NCBI GenBank assembly: GCA_002441205.1
Contig: DJVN01000159.1
Span: forward strand, 1 to 11,552
Reading direction: 5' to 3'
Length of the DNA: 11,552 nt
DNA from: Syntrophaceae bacterium UBA6255
Lineage (GTDB): Bacteria; Desulfobacterota; Syntrophia; Syntrophales; Smithellaceae
In this document: positions 1 through 6,421 of the stretch, piece by piece
How positions within the stretch are numbered: the first letter of the stretch is position 1
Layout: each line of letters starts with the position of its first letter
Translations under genes and position numbers: made by a program
Notes under the pieces: generated by a model
What the model saw: only the letters and a program-made list of their open reading frames with translations
The model's database searches: none
What the model was told of the DNA's origin: nothing

Positions 1-500
1 GCCAGTATCCGGTGCGGCTGGCCTTTGCGGTGACGATTCATAAAAGCCAGGGAAAAACGTTTGAAAAGGTGATTATTGATGTGGGGCGCGGCACGTTCGC
101 CCACGGGCAGATGTACGTGGCGCTTTCCCGCTGCACGACCATGGAAGGCATGGTGCTGAAAAATCCGTTGAAAAAAAGCCATGTTTTAATGGATTGGCAG
201 GTAATGAAATTTCTGACGGGTCTGCAGTACGCCAAAGCGGAGCTTACCTGCACCCGCGAGCATAAGATTGAGATGCTGGAGGAGGCGTTTCAGGAAAAGC
301 AAGTTGTTGAAATTGTTTATTTAAAAGCGAAAGATGAAAAATCGACGCGGATGATTCGCCCGCTTCGCGTGGAGGACATGGAATATAACGGTCATCCGTA
401 TCTGGGTTTGTACGCTTATTGCCTTACGCGGAAGCAAAACCGCATTTTTAACGTGGATCGCATTCTGGAAATCCGTCCGGGGCCGAATATAGCCGAATAA
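1..500 (+). CDS. Pif1/RecD-like DNA helicase with C-terminal WYL domain (3' part only)
   Basis: The gene enters from the left edge; the frame is open from base 3 and 165 codons lie in the window. Bases 33-59 encode TIHKSQGKT, the SF1 helicase motif of the UvrD_C_2 type, and bases 114-131 encode YVALSR, motif VI with its arginine finger. The surrounding pattern (VIIDVG, then FAHGQ before YVALSR) is that of Pif1-family helicases. After a short helical linker, roughly bases 260-490 encode a WYL-like domain: an IVYL strand, an R-x-I-R-P-L segment, PYLGLYAY, and a closing FNVDRILEIRPG. In the family, the helicase core unwinds DNA 5'-3' using ATP, and in at least one thermophilic Pif1 the WYL tail is reported to be an accessory single-stranded-DNA-binding module. 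Walker A and B would lie outside the window. The ATP-dependent helicase call is firm; the WYL call rests on the overall pattern, since the exact W-Y-L triplet is not present. Confidence 0.85.
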   Translation, partial: QYPVRLAFAVTIHKSQGKTFEKVIIDVGRGTFAHGQMYVALSRCTTMEGMVLKNPLKKSHVLMDWQVMKFLTGLQYAKAELTCTREHKIEMLEEAFQEKQVVEIVYLKAKDEKSTRMIRPLRVEDMEYNGHPYLGLYAYCLTRKQNRIFNVDRILEIRPGPNIAE

Positions 501-527
501 ATAAGAAAAAACAGGCAAATATTTTGC

Positions 528-556
528 TTGACAATCAAATGAAGATTGCATAAGGT
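528..556 (+). promoter_or_regulatory. sigma70-type promoter for rplM-rpsI
   Basis: A perfect -35 hexamer TTGACA (528-533) is followed after exactly 17 bp by TAAGGT (551-556), which keeps the first two and last bases of the -10 consensus. It sits in the 93-bp gap after the helicase stop and before rplM, so transcription would start near 563 and leave a leader of about 30 nt. The match to the -35 and the spacing are seen directly; activity is inferred. The weak -10 is the main doubt. Confidence 0.6.
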
Positions 557-593
557 TCGCCTTTAAATTTTTCACTAAAATTGGTGGTTTATT

Positions 594-1022
594 ATGAAGA
601 CATATATGGCTAACGCGCAGACGGCCGATAAAAAATGGTATATCGCGGATGCTTCCGGTAAGGTTTTGGGAAGATTCGCCAGTGAGATAGCGCATCGTTT
701 AAGAGGAAAGCACAAGGCTACTTATACGCCTCATGTAGATACGGGCGATTTTATTATCGTGGTTAACGCCGATAAAATAGTTCTTACCGGTAAGAAGCTG
801 ACCGATAAAATTTATTATTCTTATTCCGGTTATCCGGGCGGAATGAGAGAAACCGCCGCCGGAAAAATGCTGGCGGAGAAACCGGAGGATTTGATTCGTA
901 TCGCTGTGCAGGGAATGCTGCCTAAAACAAACTTAGGTCGTAGAATGCTTAAGAAGTTGAAGGTTTATTCCGGCAATGCCCATATTCATGAGGCACAGTG
1001 TCCGGAAGTTTTATCCATTTAA
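594..1022 (+). CDS. rplM: 50S ribosomal protein L13
   Basis: L13 is an early-assembling protein of the large ribosomal subunit that binds 23S rRNA. The 142-aa product has the same length as E. coli L13 and matches it along its whole length: KKWYIADASGKVLGR near the N-terminus, RLRGKHKA, YTPHVDTGD, a V-NADK-TGKK-TDK-YY block, a GMLPK-LGR block and KLKVY-G near the end. The start at 594 is supported by a GGTGG ribosome-binding site at 583-587 (6 nt away) and by agreement of the first residues (MKT) with E. coli L13; the ATG at codon 5 is less likely. It is followed 37 nt later by rpsI, the usual two-gene ribosomal operon, with a shared promoter at 528-556 and terminator at 1461-1488. Confidence 0.98.
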   Translation: MKTYMANAQTADKKWYIADASGKVLGRFASEIAHRLRGKHKATYTPHVDTGDFIIVVNADKIVLTGKKLTDKIYYSYSGYPGGMRETAAGKMLAEKPEDLIRIAVQGMLPKTNLGRRMLKKLKVYSGNAHIHEAQCPEVLSI

Positions 1023-1059
1023 ATTTATAACAAGAAATTAGATCGATATTGGAGACATC

Positions 1060-1452
1060 ATGGCGGAACAAAGATATTACGCAACAGGCAAGAGAAAAAG
1101 CGCTATCGCCCGTGTTTATATGAAATCGGGCAATGGCAATTTTGTAGTCAATAAAAGAAGTTTTGATGATTACTTTACTCGTCCCAGTTTGAAAATGATC
1201 ATCAAACAACCTCTCGAAATGACAGGTAAAAAAGATCAGTTTGATTTGTATGTCAATGTGAGCGGCGGAGGAGCGGCCGGTCAGGCCGGAGCCGTAAAAC
1301 ACGGAATTTCCAAAGCGCTGCTGGAGTATGATGCCGAGTTGCGCGCTGTACTGAAAAAGGCTGGTTTTTTAACCAGAGATGCCCGGGTTAAAGAACGGAA
1401 GAAATACGGCCAGCCCGGAGCAAGGAAAAGGTTCCAATTCTCCAAACGATAA
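1060..1452 (+). CDS. rpsI: 30S ribosomal protein S9
   Basis: S9 belongs to the head of the small ribosomal subunit; its basic C-terminal tail reaches the P-site tRNA. The 130-aa product shows the family hallmarks: YATGKRKSAIARV at the N-terminus, VSGGGAAGQAGA-KHGISKAL in the middle, FLTRDARVKERKKYG, and the canonical GARKRFQFSKR end, whose terminal Ser-Lys-Arg contacts tRNA. The length is the same as E. coli S9. A GGAG ribosome-binding site at 1051-1054 lies 5 nt before the ATG. It is the second gene of rplM-rpsI, and a strong intrinsic terminator begins 9 nt after its stop. Confidence 0.98.
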   Translation: MAEQRYYATGKRKSAIARVYMKSGNGNFVVNKRSFDDYFTRPSLKMIIKQPLEMTGKKDQFDLYVNVSGGGAAGQAGAVKHGISKALLEYDAELRAVLKKAGFLTRDARVKERKKYGQPGARKRFQFSKR

Positions 1453-1460
1453 ATTCCAAC

Positions 1461-1488
1461 AGGGGGGCTTCCGGCCTCCCTTTTTTTT
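1461..1488 (+). terminator. Rho-independent terminator after rpsI
   Basis: A GC-rich stem pairs 1462-1468 (GGGGGGC) with 1474-1480 (GCCTCCC) in seven base pairs, one of them G-U, closing a 5-nt loop. It is followed directly by eight T (1481-1488). This is a textbook intrinsic terminator for the rplM-rpsI transcript. The next gene, argC, starts only 12 nt after the T-tract, so argC must be reached by read-through or by a promoter inside rpsI. Confidence 0.92.
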
Positions 1489-1500
1489 GGGAGATTTCTT

Positions 1501-2538
1501 ATGATGAAAGCAGCAATATTTGGCGCCAGCGGATATACGGGACAGGAACTGACACGAATTTTATCAGCACATCCCGAAGTAAAATTAGTTGCGGTAACCT
1601 CGCGGCGGTTTGCCGGCCAGAAAGTGCCGGCCGTGTTTCCTGCCTTACAGGGTTTGACGTCATTAACGTATCAAAACGCGACTCCGTCTCAAATATGCAA
1701 TCTATGCGATGTCGTTTTTCTGGCTCTGCCTCATGGCGTTTCCATGGAAATTGCTCCGGAATTTATTAAGGCGGGGAAAAAAGTTATTGATTTGAGCGCT
1801 GACTATCGTTTGAAAGATTTGAAAACGTATGAAATGTGGTACGGAAAGCATAGCAGTGCCAAATTTATCAAGGATGCTGTTTACGGTATTCCGGAACTTT
1901 ATCGGCAGAAAATCAAGAAAACGAAATTTGTTGCTAATCCCGGTTGTTATCCGACCGGTATTATTCTGGGGTTGGCTCCGGCGCTGAAAAAGAAACTGCT
2001 GGATGTCACAACCGTCATCGCGGATTCGGTCTCCGGCGTCAGCGGCGCGGGCAGGGAACCGCTGACCGGTTCGCTTTTTTGTGAAGTCGATGGAGGTTTT
2101 AAAGCGTACAAAGTTGGAAAACACCGGCATCTGCCGGAAATCGAGCAGGAATTGAATGCTCTGGCCGGAAAAAAATTTGCCATTTCATTTACGCCGCATT
2201 TACTGCCGGTGAAGCGGGGAATCCTCAGCACGATTTACGCGAAACTGAAGAAGGATGTTTCCCTGGAAAAGCTGCATGCTCTTTACAGTGCTTTTTACAC
2301 GAATGAAAAATTTGTCCGCATTTGTCCCCAGGGCGTGTATCCGAATATTTCTTCGGTCTGTGGCTCGAATTATTGCGATATCGGGCTGGCGGTTGATCCG
2401 CGGACCAAACGGATTATTATTATGGCGGCCATTGATAATTTGGTTAAAGGCGCCGCGGGTCAGGCCGTTCAGAACATGAACATCATCTGCGGTTTTAAAG
2501 AAGACGCCGGCTTGAACGTCGCGCCGCTCTTTCCTTAA
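1501..2538 (+). CDS. argC: N-acetyl-gamma-glutamyl-phosphate reductase
   Basis: ArgC catalyses the third step of arginine biosynthesis in the cytoplasm: NADPH-dependent reduction of N-acetyl-glutamyl-5-phosphate to N-acetylglutamate semialdehyde. The 345-aa product is full length for the type 1 family. The N-terminal Rossmann motif FGASGYTGQEL starts at residue 7. The active-site cysteine is Cys149 in NPGCYPT, and the conserved HRHLPEIEQE segment, with the histidine implicated in catalysis, covers residues 208-217. SVSGVSGAGR and the C-terminal AIDNLVKGAAGQAVQNMN are also family signatures. Two consecutive ATGs occur at 1501 and 1504; the GGGAG site at 1489-1493 is 7 nt from the first and 10 nt from the second, so 1501 is preferred. 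The stop at 2536-2538 abuts cysS. Other arg genes are not in the window. Confidence 0.97.
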   Translation: MMKAAIFGASGYTGQELTRILSAHPEVKLVAVTSRRFAGQKVPAVFPALQGLTSLTYQNATPSQICNLCDVVFLALPHGVSMEIAPEFIKAGKKVIDLSADYRLKDLKTYEMWYGKHSSAKFIKDAVYGIPELYRQKIKKTKFVANPGCYPTGIILGLAPALKKKLLDVTTVIADSVSGVSGAGREPLTGSLFCEVDGGFKAYKVGKHRHLPEIEQELNALAGKKFAISFTPHLLPVKRGILSTIYAKLKKDVSLEKLHALYSAFYTNEKFVRICPQGVYPNISSVCGSNYCDIGLAVDPRTKRIIIMAAIDNLVKGAAGQAVQNMNIICGFKEDAGLNVAPLFP

Positions 2539-2552
2539 TGAAAGAAGATAAT

Positions 2553-4034
2553 ATGTCCCAGAAAATATTCAACACCGCGACAAGAAAAAAAGAAGTCTTC
2601 AAGCCCATAAAAGAAGGCGCTGTCGGCATTTATGTCTGCGGTATCACCGCCTATGACGTTTGCCACATCGGTCATGCCCGCGCGGCAGTCGTGTTCGATG
2701 TGGTCGTAAGACATCTTCGGGCTAGCGGCTATCATGTAACTTACGTCAAAAACTTCACCGATATTGATGACAAGATTATCGATCGCGCCAACAGTGAAAG
2801 GGTTAGCATTACGGAAATATCGGAGCGTTATATTCAAGCGCACAATGAAGATATGGCGGCGCTGGGTGTTGCGACTCCCACAATCGTGCCCAAGGCCACC
2901 GAACACATGAAAGAAATGATTGATCTGATTAAAAGTCTTGAAGATAAGGGCTACGCTTATGGCGTTGACGGCGACGTGTATTTTTCGATCAGCAATTACA
3001 AACAATACGGCGGTTTGTCCGGACGCAATCTGGAAGAAATGTTGGCCGGAGCGCGTGTTGATGTCAACGATAAAAAGAAAAATCCTCTCGATTTCGCGCT
3101 GTGGAAAAACAGCAAAGAGGGAGAACCCTTCTGGGATAGCCCCTGGGGAAAGGGACGTCCCGGATGGCACATTGAATGTTCGGCGATGAGCCGGCGTTAT
3201 CTGGGGGAAACATTCGATATTCACGGCGGCGGGGAGGATTTGATTTTTCCGCATCACGAAAATGAACTGGCGCAATCGCAGGCGTCGACGGGAAAGCCGC
3301 TGGCCAATTACTGGATGCACAACGGTTTTGTAAAAATAAATTCGGAAAAAATGTCCAAATCCCTGGGCAATATATTTCCCGTAAAAGAAATTTTGAAACA
3401 ATATCATCCCGAAGTGTTGCGCTTGTTTATGCTGCAAAGCCATTACCGCTCTCCGGTGGATTATTCCGATGATTCTTTGGTTGAAGCCAGAGCCGGTTTA
3501 GTCAGAGGTTATAGAGCTTTACAACTGATGAAAGAGATGCAGGGCAAATCAGCGTCTGATGACAAGTCGATGTCGTCAAAAAGTTCGGAGAAGATAGAAA
3601 ATTATGTAAGCAAGTTTAAAACCCTCATGAACAAATTTGACGAGGCCATGGATGACGATTTTAACACTGCCCAGGCGCTGGGACATGTTTTTGATATGGT
3701 GCGTCTGACTAATAATTTCATCGTTGAAGAGAAAACGATGCCCGCATCCGGGAAAGCCAACGTAGTGGCGGAGGCTCAAAAGGTCTTTGATCATTTTGGC
3801 GCTGTTTTGGGAGTCTTTCACAGTGACCCCGGCCATTTTTTTGCTTCTGATAAGCAGACAGAGTTACGCAAAAGAGGCTTGAAAATTGAAGAAATTGAAA
3901 AGTTAATCAAGCGCAGACAATCTGCCCGGGAAAGCAAAGATTGGGCAAATGCGGATGCTATCAGAAAACAACTGGCCGAGCTGCATATTGTCCTTAAAGA
4001 TTCCGCCGATGGCACGAGCTGGATGATTGAGTGA
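2553..4034 (+). CDS. cysS: cysteinyl-tRNA synthetase
   Basis: This class I aminoacyl-tRNA synthetase charges tRNA-Cys with cysteine using ATP. The 493-aa product carries the HIGH motif at residues 38-41 and KMSKS at 266-270. The zinc-binding residues of the family are visible: Cys29 in the YVCGIT motif, the Cys of WHIECS, and the His and Glu of PHHENE. The Rossmann core is followed by an anticodon-binding part with an extra charged, serine/lysine-rich stretch (about 330-350), making it longer than the E. coli enzyme (461 aa). Start choice: an ATG at 2538 overlaps the argC stop by one base but lacks a ribosome-binding site. The ATG at 2553 has AGAAG 5 nt upstream and places the conserved KIFNT block where other CysRS have it, so 2553 is preferred. 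Translational coupling from 2538 remains possible and would add 5 residues. Confidence 0.97.
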   Translation: MSQKIFNTATRKKEVFKPIKEGAVGIYVCGITAYDVCHIGHARAAVVFDVVVRHLRASGYHVTYVKNFTDIDDKIIDRANSERVSITEISERYIQAHNEDMAALGVATPTIVPKATEHMKEMIDLIKSLEDKGYAYGVDGDVYFSISNYKQYGGLSGRNLEEMLAGARVDVNDKKKNPLDFALWKNSKEGEPFWDSPWGKGRPGWHIECSAMSRRYLGETFDIHGGGEDLIFPHHENELAQSQASTGKPLANYWMHNGFVKINSEKMSKSLGNIFPVKEILKQYHPEVLRLFMLQSHYRSPVDYSDDSLVEARAGLVRGYRALQLMKEMQGKSASDDKSMSSKSSEKIENYVSKFKTLMNKFDEAMDDDFNTAQALGHVFDMVRLTNNFIVEEKTMPASGKANVVAEAQKVFDHFGAVLGVFHSDPGHFFASDKQTELRKRGLKIEEIEKLIKRRQSARESKDWANADAIRKQLAELHIVLKDSADGTSWMIE

Positions 4035-4095
4035 AATCATTCCTCTTCCCGTCTGGAAAAACTTGGAAATTTTTCTGATAAGTCCCAACAAAAAA

Positions 4096-4124
4096 ATGAT
4101 AAATATTGGAGAAAGTGGTATAAG
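4096..4124 (+). promoter_or_regulatory. possible promoter for the ctpA envelope cluster
   Basis: In the gap between cysS and ctpA, TATAAG (4119-4124, 5 of 6 to consensus) is preceded by TGG, an extended -10 element. ATGATA (4096-4101, 4 of 6) lies 17 bp upstream as a -35. Transcription would start about 30 nt before the ctpA ATG. The region is AT-rich, so chance matches are common; this is an inference from consensus matching only. No convincing cysS terminator is visible in the same gap. Confidence 0.4.
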
Positions 4125-4150
4125 AATCACAACTATATATTTAATGTGGC

Positions 4151-4154
4151 GAGG
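4151..4154 (+). promoter_or_regulatory. ribosome-binding site that fixes the ctpA start
   Basis: GAGG lies 6 nt before the ATG at 4161. An in-frame GTG at 4146 would put this site inside the gene and has no Shine-Dalgarno sequence of its own, so the ATG is chosen. The protein then begins MKKTSKKF, a normal positively charged start for an export signal or membrane anchor. Confidence 0.7.
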
Positions 4155-4160
4155 AATATA

Positions 4161-5480
4161 ATGAAAAAAACATCAAAGAAATTTTTTGTACTGGCACTGA
4201 TTTGTCTGGGATCCTTGATCCTTTTGGGACTGAATACTGGTAATAACAATCCTTCTGCGAAGGATAAAAATTTTTACAAGGATGTGAAAACATTCAGCGA
4301 AGTTTTGGATATGGTCAGGAAAAATTACGTGGATGAGGTTGATACGACAAGCTTAATGCAGGGAGCCATTAACGGGATGATAAGAACGCTGGATCCGCAC
4401 AGCTCTTTCATGACGCCGGATTTATATAAAGAGCTCGAAGTGGAAACACAGGGTCAGTTCGGAGGCGTTGGTATAGAAATCATGATTATCAAGGATGTGT
4501 TAACTATTGTTTCTCCCATAGAAGATACGCCCGCTTTTCATGCCGGGCTTAAGCCGGGTGACCAGATTCTTAAAATTGACGGTAAATCCACAAAAGATAT
4601 CACCATTCTAGAAGCTGTCAAACTGCTTCGCGGTTCAAAGGACACCAAGGTTACGATCACTATATTGAGAGAAAACATGTCCAAGCCCCAAGATGTTTCG
4701 TTGACGCGCGCGATTATCCAGGTGAAAAGCGTCAAGTATAAAAAAATAGAAGACCATATAGGATACATTCGTGTCGCGGCTTTTCAGGAAAAAACAGCCG
4801 ATGAAATACGAAAAGTGCTCAGAGAATTAGATGGAAAAACCAATCCCATGAAGGGATTGGTTCTGGATCTCAGGAATGATCCGGGCGGATTGCTGGATCA
4901 AGCCATCGAGGTGTCTGATATATTTTTAAAAACCGGCACTATTGTGTCAACTCGGGGACGCGTTAAAGCAATGGAAACACAGTCTCTGGCTAAAGATGAT
5001 AATAATGAAATCATTTGTCCGATAGTTGTTCTGGTGAACGAAGGCACTGCCAGTGCCGCGGAAATTGTTGCGGGGGCCTTGCAGGACAATGGCAGGGCTT
5101 TAATCGTCGGGACGCAGACCTTTGGCAAAGCGTCTGTTCAGACGGTTATTCCTCTTGAAGGAGGATCCGCTCTGAAATTAACGACCGCCCGCTATTATAC
5201 GCCGAAAGGAAGGTCGATACAGGCGGAAGGTATTAAGCCTGACATCGTTGTTCCTTTTATCAAGTCCGTTGAAGAGTCGGAAAGCGTCATCAACAAGGAA
5301 GAGAGAATTAGAGAAAAAGACCTGACGGGACATATAAAACCGGCAAAAGAAGATGGAACAAAAGTTGATGAATCAAGTAAAGGTGTCAAAGAATCTTTAG
5401 AGACCGATGATCATCAATTGAAAACAGCGGTGGATATTCTGAAGAGTTGGAATATCATGAAAAAAATGAAAACAAATTAA
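4161..5480 (+). CDS. ctpA: C-terminal processing protease, S41 family (CtpA/Prc)
   Basis: This is a periplasmic, probably membrane-anchored serine protease of peptidase family S41A. Such enzymes trim C-termini and, in several Gram-negatives, degrade peptidoglycan hydrolases; the substrate here is unknown. The 439-aa product begins with a basic and hydrophobic segment (residues 1-24), followed by the family's LDPHSSFM block (77-84). A PDZ domain spans about 98-171, with GGVGIEI and AGLKPGDQILKIDG. The catalytic core follows, with Ser298 in EGTASAAEI and Lys323 in FGKASVQ; this 25-residue spacing and the following Gln327 match the Ser-Lys dyad of CtpA/Prc. The C-terminus is a charged, probably flexible tail. 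The divergent polysaccharide deacetylase begins 26 nt downstream on the same strand, a pairing that fits a cell-wall role. Confidence 0.95.
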   Translation: MKKTSKKFFVLALICLGSLILLGLNTGNNNPSAKDKNFYKDVKTFSEVLDMVRKNYVDEVDTTSLMQGAINGMIRTLDPHSSFMTPDLYKELEVETQGQFGGVGIEIMIIKDVLTIVSPIEDTPAFHAGLKPGDQILKIDGKSTKDITILEAVKLLRGSKDTKVTITILRENMSKPQDVSLTRAIIQVKSVKYKKIEDHIGYIRVAAFQEKTADEIRKVLRELDGKTNPMKGLVLDLRNDPGGLLDQAIEVSDIFLKTGTIVSTRGRVKAMETQSLAKDDNNEIICPIVVLVNEGTASAAEIVAGALQDNGRALIVGTQTFGKASVQTVIPLEGGSALKLTTARYYTPKGRSIQAEGIKPDIVVPFIKSVEESESVINKEERIREKDLTGHIKPAKEDGTKVDESSKGVKESLETDDHQLKTAVDILKSWNIMKKMKTN

Positions 5481-5506
5481 CCGTCTGGCAAAAATTAAAA
5501 GCAGCC

Positions 5507-6397
5507 ATGAAGTTATCCAAAAAACTTTTTACCGCAACCATTGCATTATTAATAATATTGTCCATTGCGGGTATTATTTATGTGTCGCAGTTTGAGGAAG
5601 AAGCACCTGAAGTAAAAGAACCGGAAATAGTAACGAAGAAAACAGTTGTTCCTAAAATCGGCAAACCGAAGCCTATGCCCGCCACCGAGCTTTCTTTACG
5701 GGAAGTGGCGATCATTATTGATGATATGGGTTACGATCTTAACGCAGTTAAAAAATTATTAAAAATTGACGCGAACTTGACGTTTGCAATTTTGCCTTTT
5801 CAGCCATATTCCCGCCAGGCATCGGAAATGCTGCATAAAGCAAAACGAGAGATACTTCTTCATTTGCCGATGGAACCCGTTTCCTATCCGCGGGAAAAGC
5901 CGGGGGAAGGCGCTTTATTTACAGATATGAATAATGAGGAATTGTTGCTGCAATTAAGAAATAATATCGCCGCTGTTCCTTATGTTGTCGGCGTGAATAA
6001 TCATATGGGCTCCCGGTTCATGATGGATGATCAAAGGCTATCTTTAATCTTTAAGGAACTCAAAAGAAAAAATCTGTTTTTTGTTGATTCCCGCACTTCA
6101 CCTGATACCAAGGCATTGTCCGTTGCGCAGGCTATTGGCTTAAATATAGCTGAAAGAAAAGTATTTATTGATAACGATCGTAATTATAATGAAATTTATA
6201 ATCATTTGATTAATGTTGCCAAAAGCAATGATGATTTCCCTCAAATCATTATAGGACATCCTTATCCAGAGACTATTTTGGCGCTGAAAGATGCCGTGAA
6301 CGTTATGCGTAAAAAAGGCGTATCCATTGTTCCGGCATCTCAGATCATTAAAAAAAATTCGAAACGAAATAATAGTTCATTAATACACAAGCAATAA
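5507..6397 (+). CDS. divergent polysaccharide deacetylase family protein (YibQ/DUF610)
   Basis: The 296-aa product belongs to the divergent polysaccharide deacetylase family (Pfam Polysacc_deac_2) that includes E. coli YibQ. Residues 7-27 form one hydrophobic segment, so the protein is probably an inner-membrane-anchored periplasmic protein. Family motifs are in order: AIIIDDMGYD with Asp72-Asp73, a HLPMEP block, VGVNNHMGSRFM with His166, FFVDSRT, RKVFIDND, and GHPYPET with His251. The paired aspartates and histidines resemble metal ligands of polysaccharide deacetylases, but no activity is established for YibQ as far as I know, so deacetylation is an inference. Start: a TTG at 5447 would overlap ctpA and add a 20-residue polar extension without a proper ribosome-binding site; the ATG at 5507 puts the anchor at the N-terminus and is preferred. 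No clear Shine-Dalgarno sequence precedes it, so coupling to ctpA translation is plausible. Confidence 0.9.
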   Translation: MKLSKKLFTATIALLIILSIAGIIYVSQFEEEAPEVKEPEIVTKKTVVPKIGKPKPMPATELSLREVAIIIDDMGYDLNAVKKLLKIDANLTFAILPFQPYSRQASEMLHKAKREILLHLPMEPVSYPREKPGEGALFTDMNNEELLLQLRNNIAAVPYVVGVNNHMGSRFMMDDQRLSLIFKELKRKNLFFVDSRTSPDTKALSVAQAIGLNIAERKVFIDNDRNYNEIYNHLINVAKSNDDFPQIIIGHPYPETILALKDAVNVMRKKGVSIVPASQIIKKNSKRNNSSLIHKQ

Positions 6398-6421
6398 TCA
6401 TTGATCATCAGTATGACAGCT

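Noticed and set aside
1361..1376. Perfect inverted repeat CTGGTT-TTTT-AACCAG inside rpsI
   Set aside because: It encodes the conserved AGFLTRD segment of S9, so coding constraint and chance explain it; there is no T-tract behind it.
2535..3443. Long open frame of about 300 codons on the minus strand opposite cysS
   Set aside because: The plus strand encodes an unmistakable cysteinyl-tRNA synthetase here; the opposite frame has no recognisable motif and is a codon-usage shadow.
4056..4075. GAAAAA / TTTTTC inverted repeat after cysS as a terminator
   Set aside because: The stem is only A-U pairs apart from one G-C, and the T-run is used up in the stem, so it is not a convincing intrinsic terminator.
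4096..4161. 21-codon open frame ending TAATG on the ctpA start, a possible leader peptide
   Set aside because: No ribosome-binding site precedes it, its composition is unremarkable, and the better promoter candidate would start transcription inside it.
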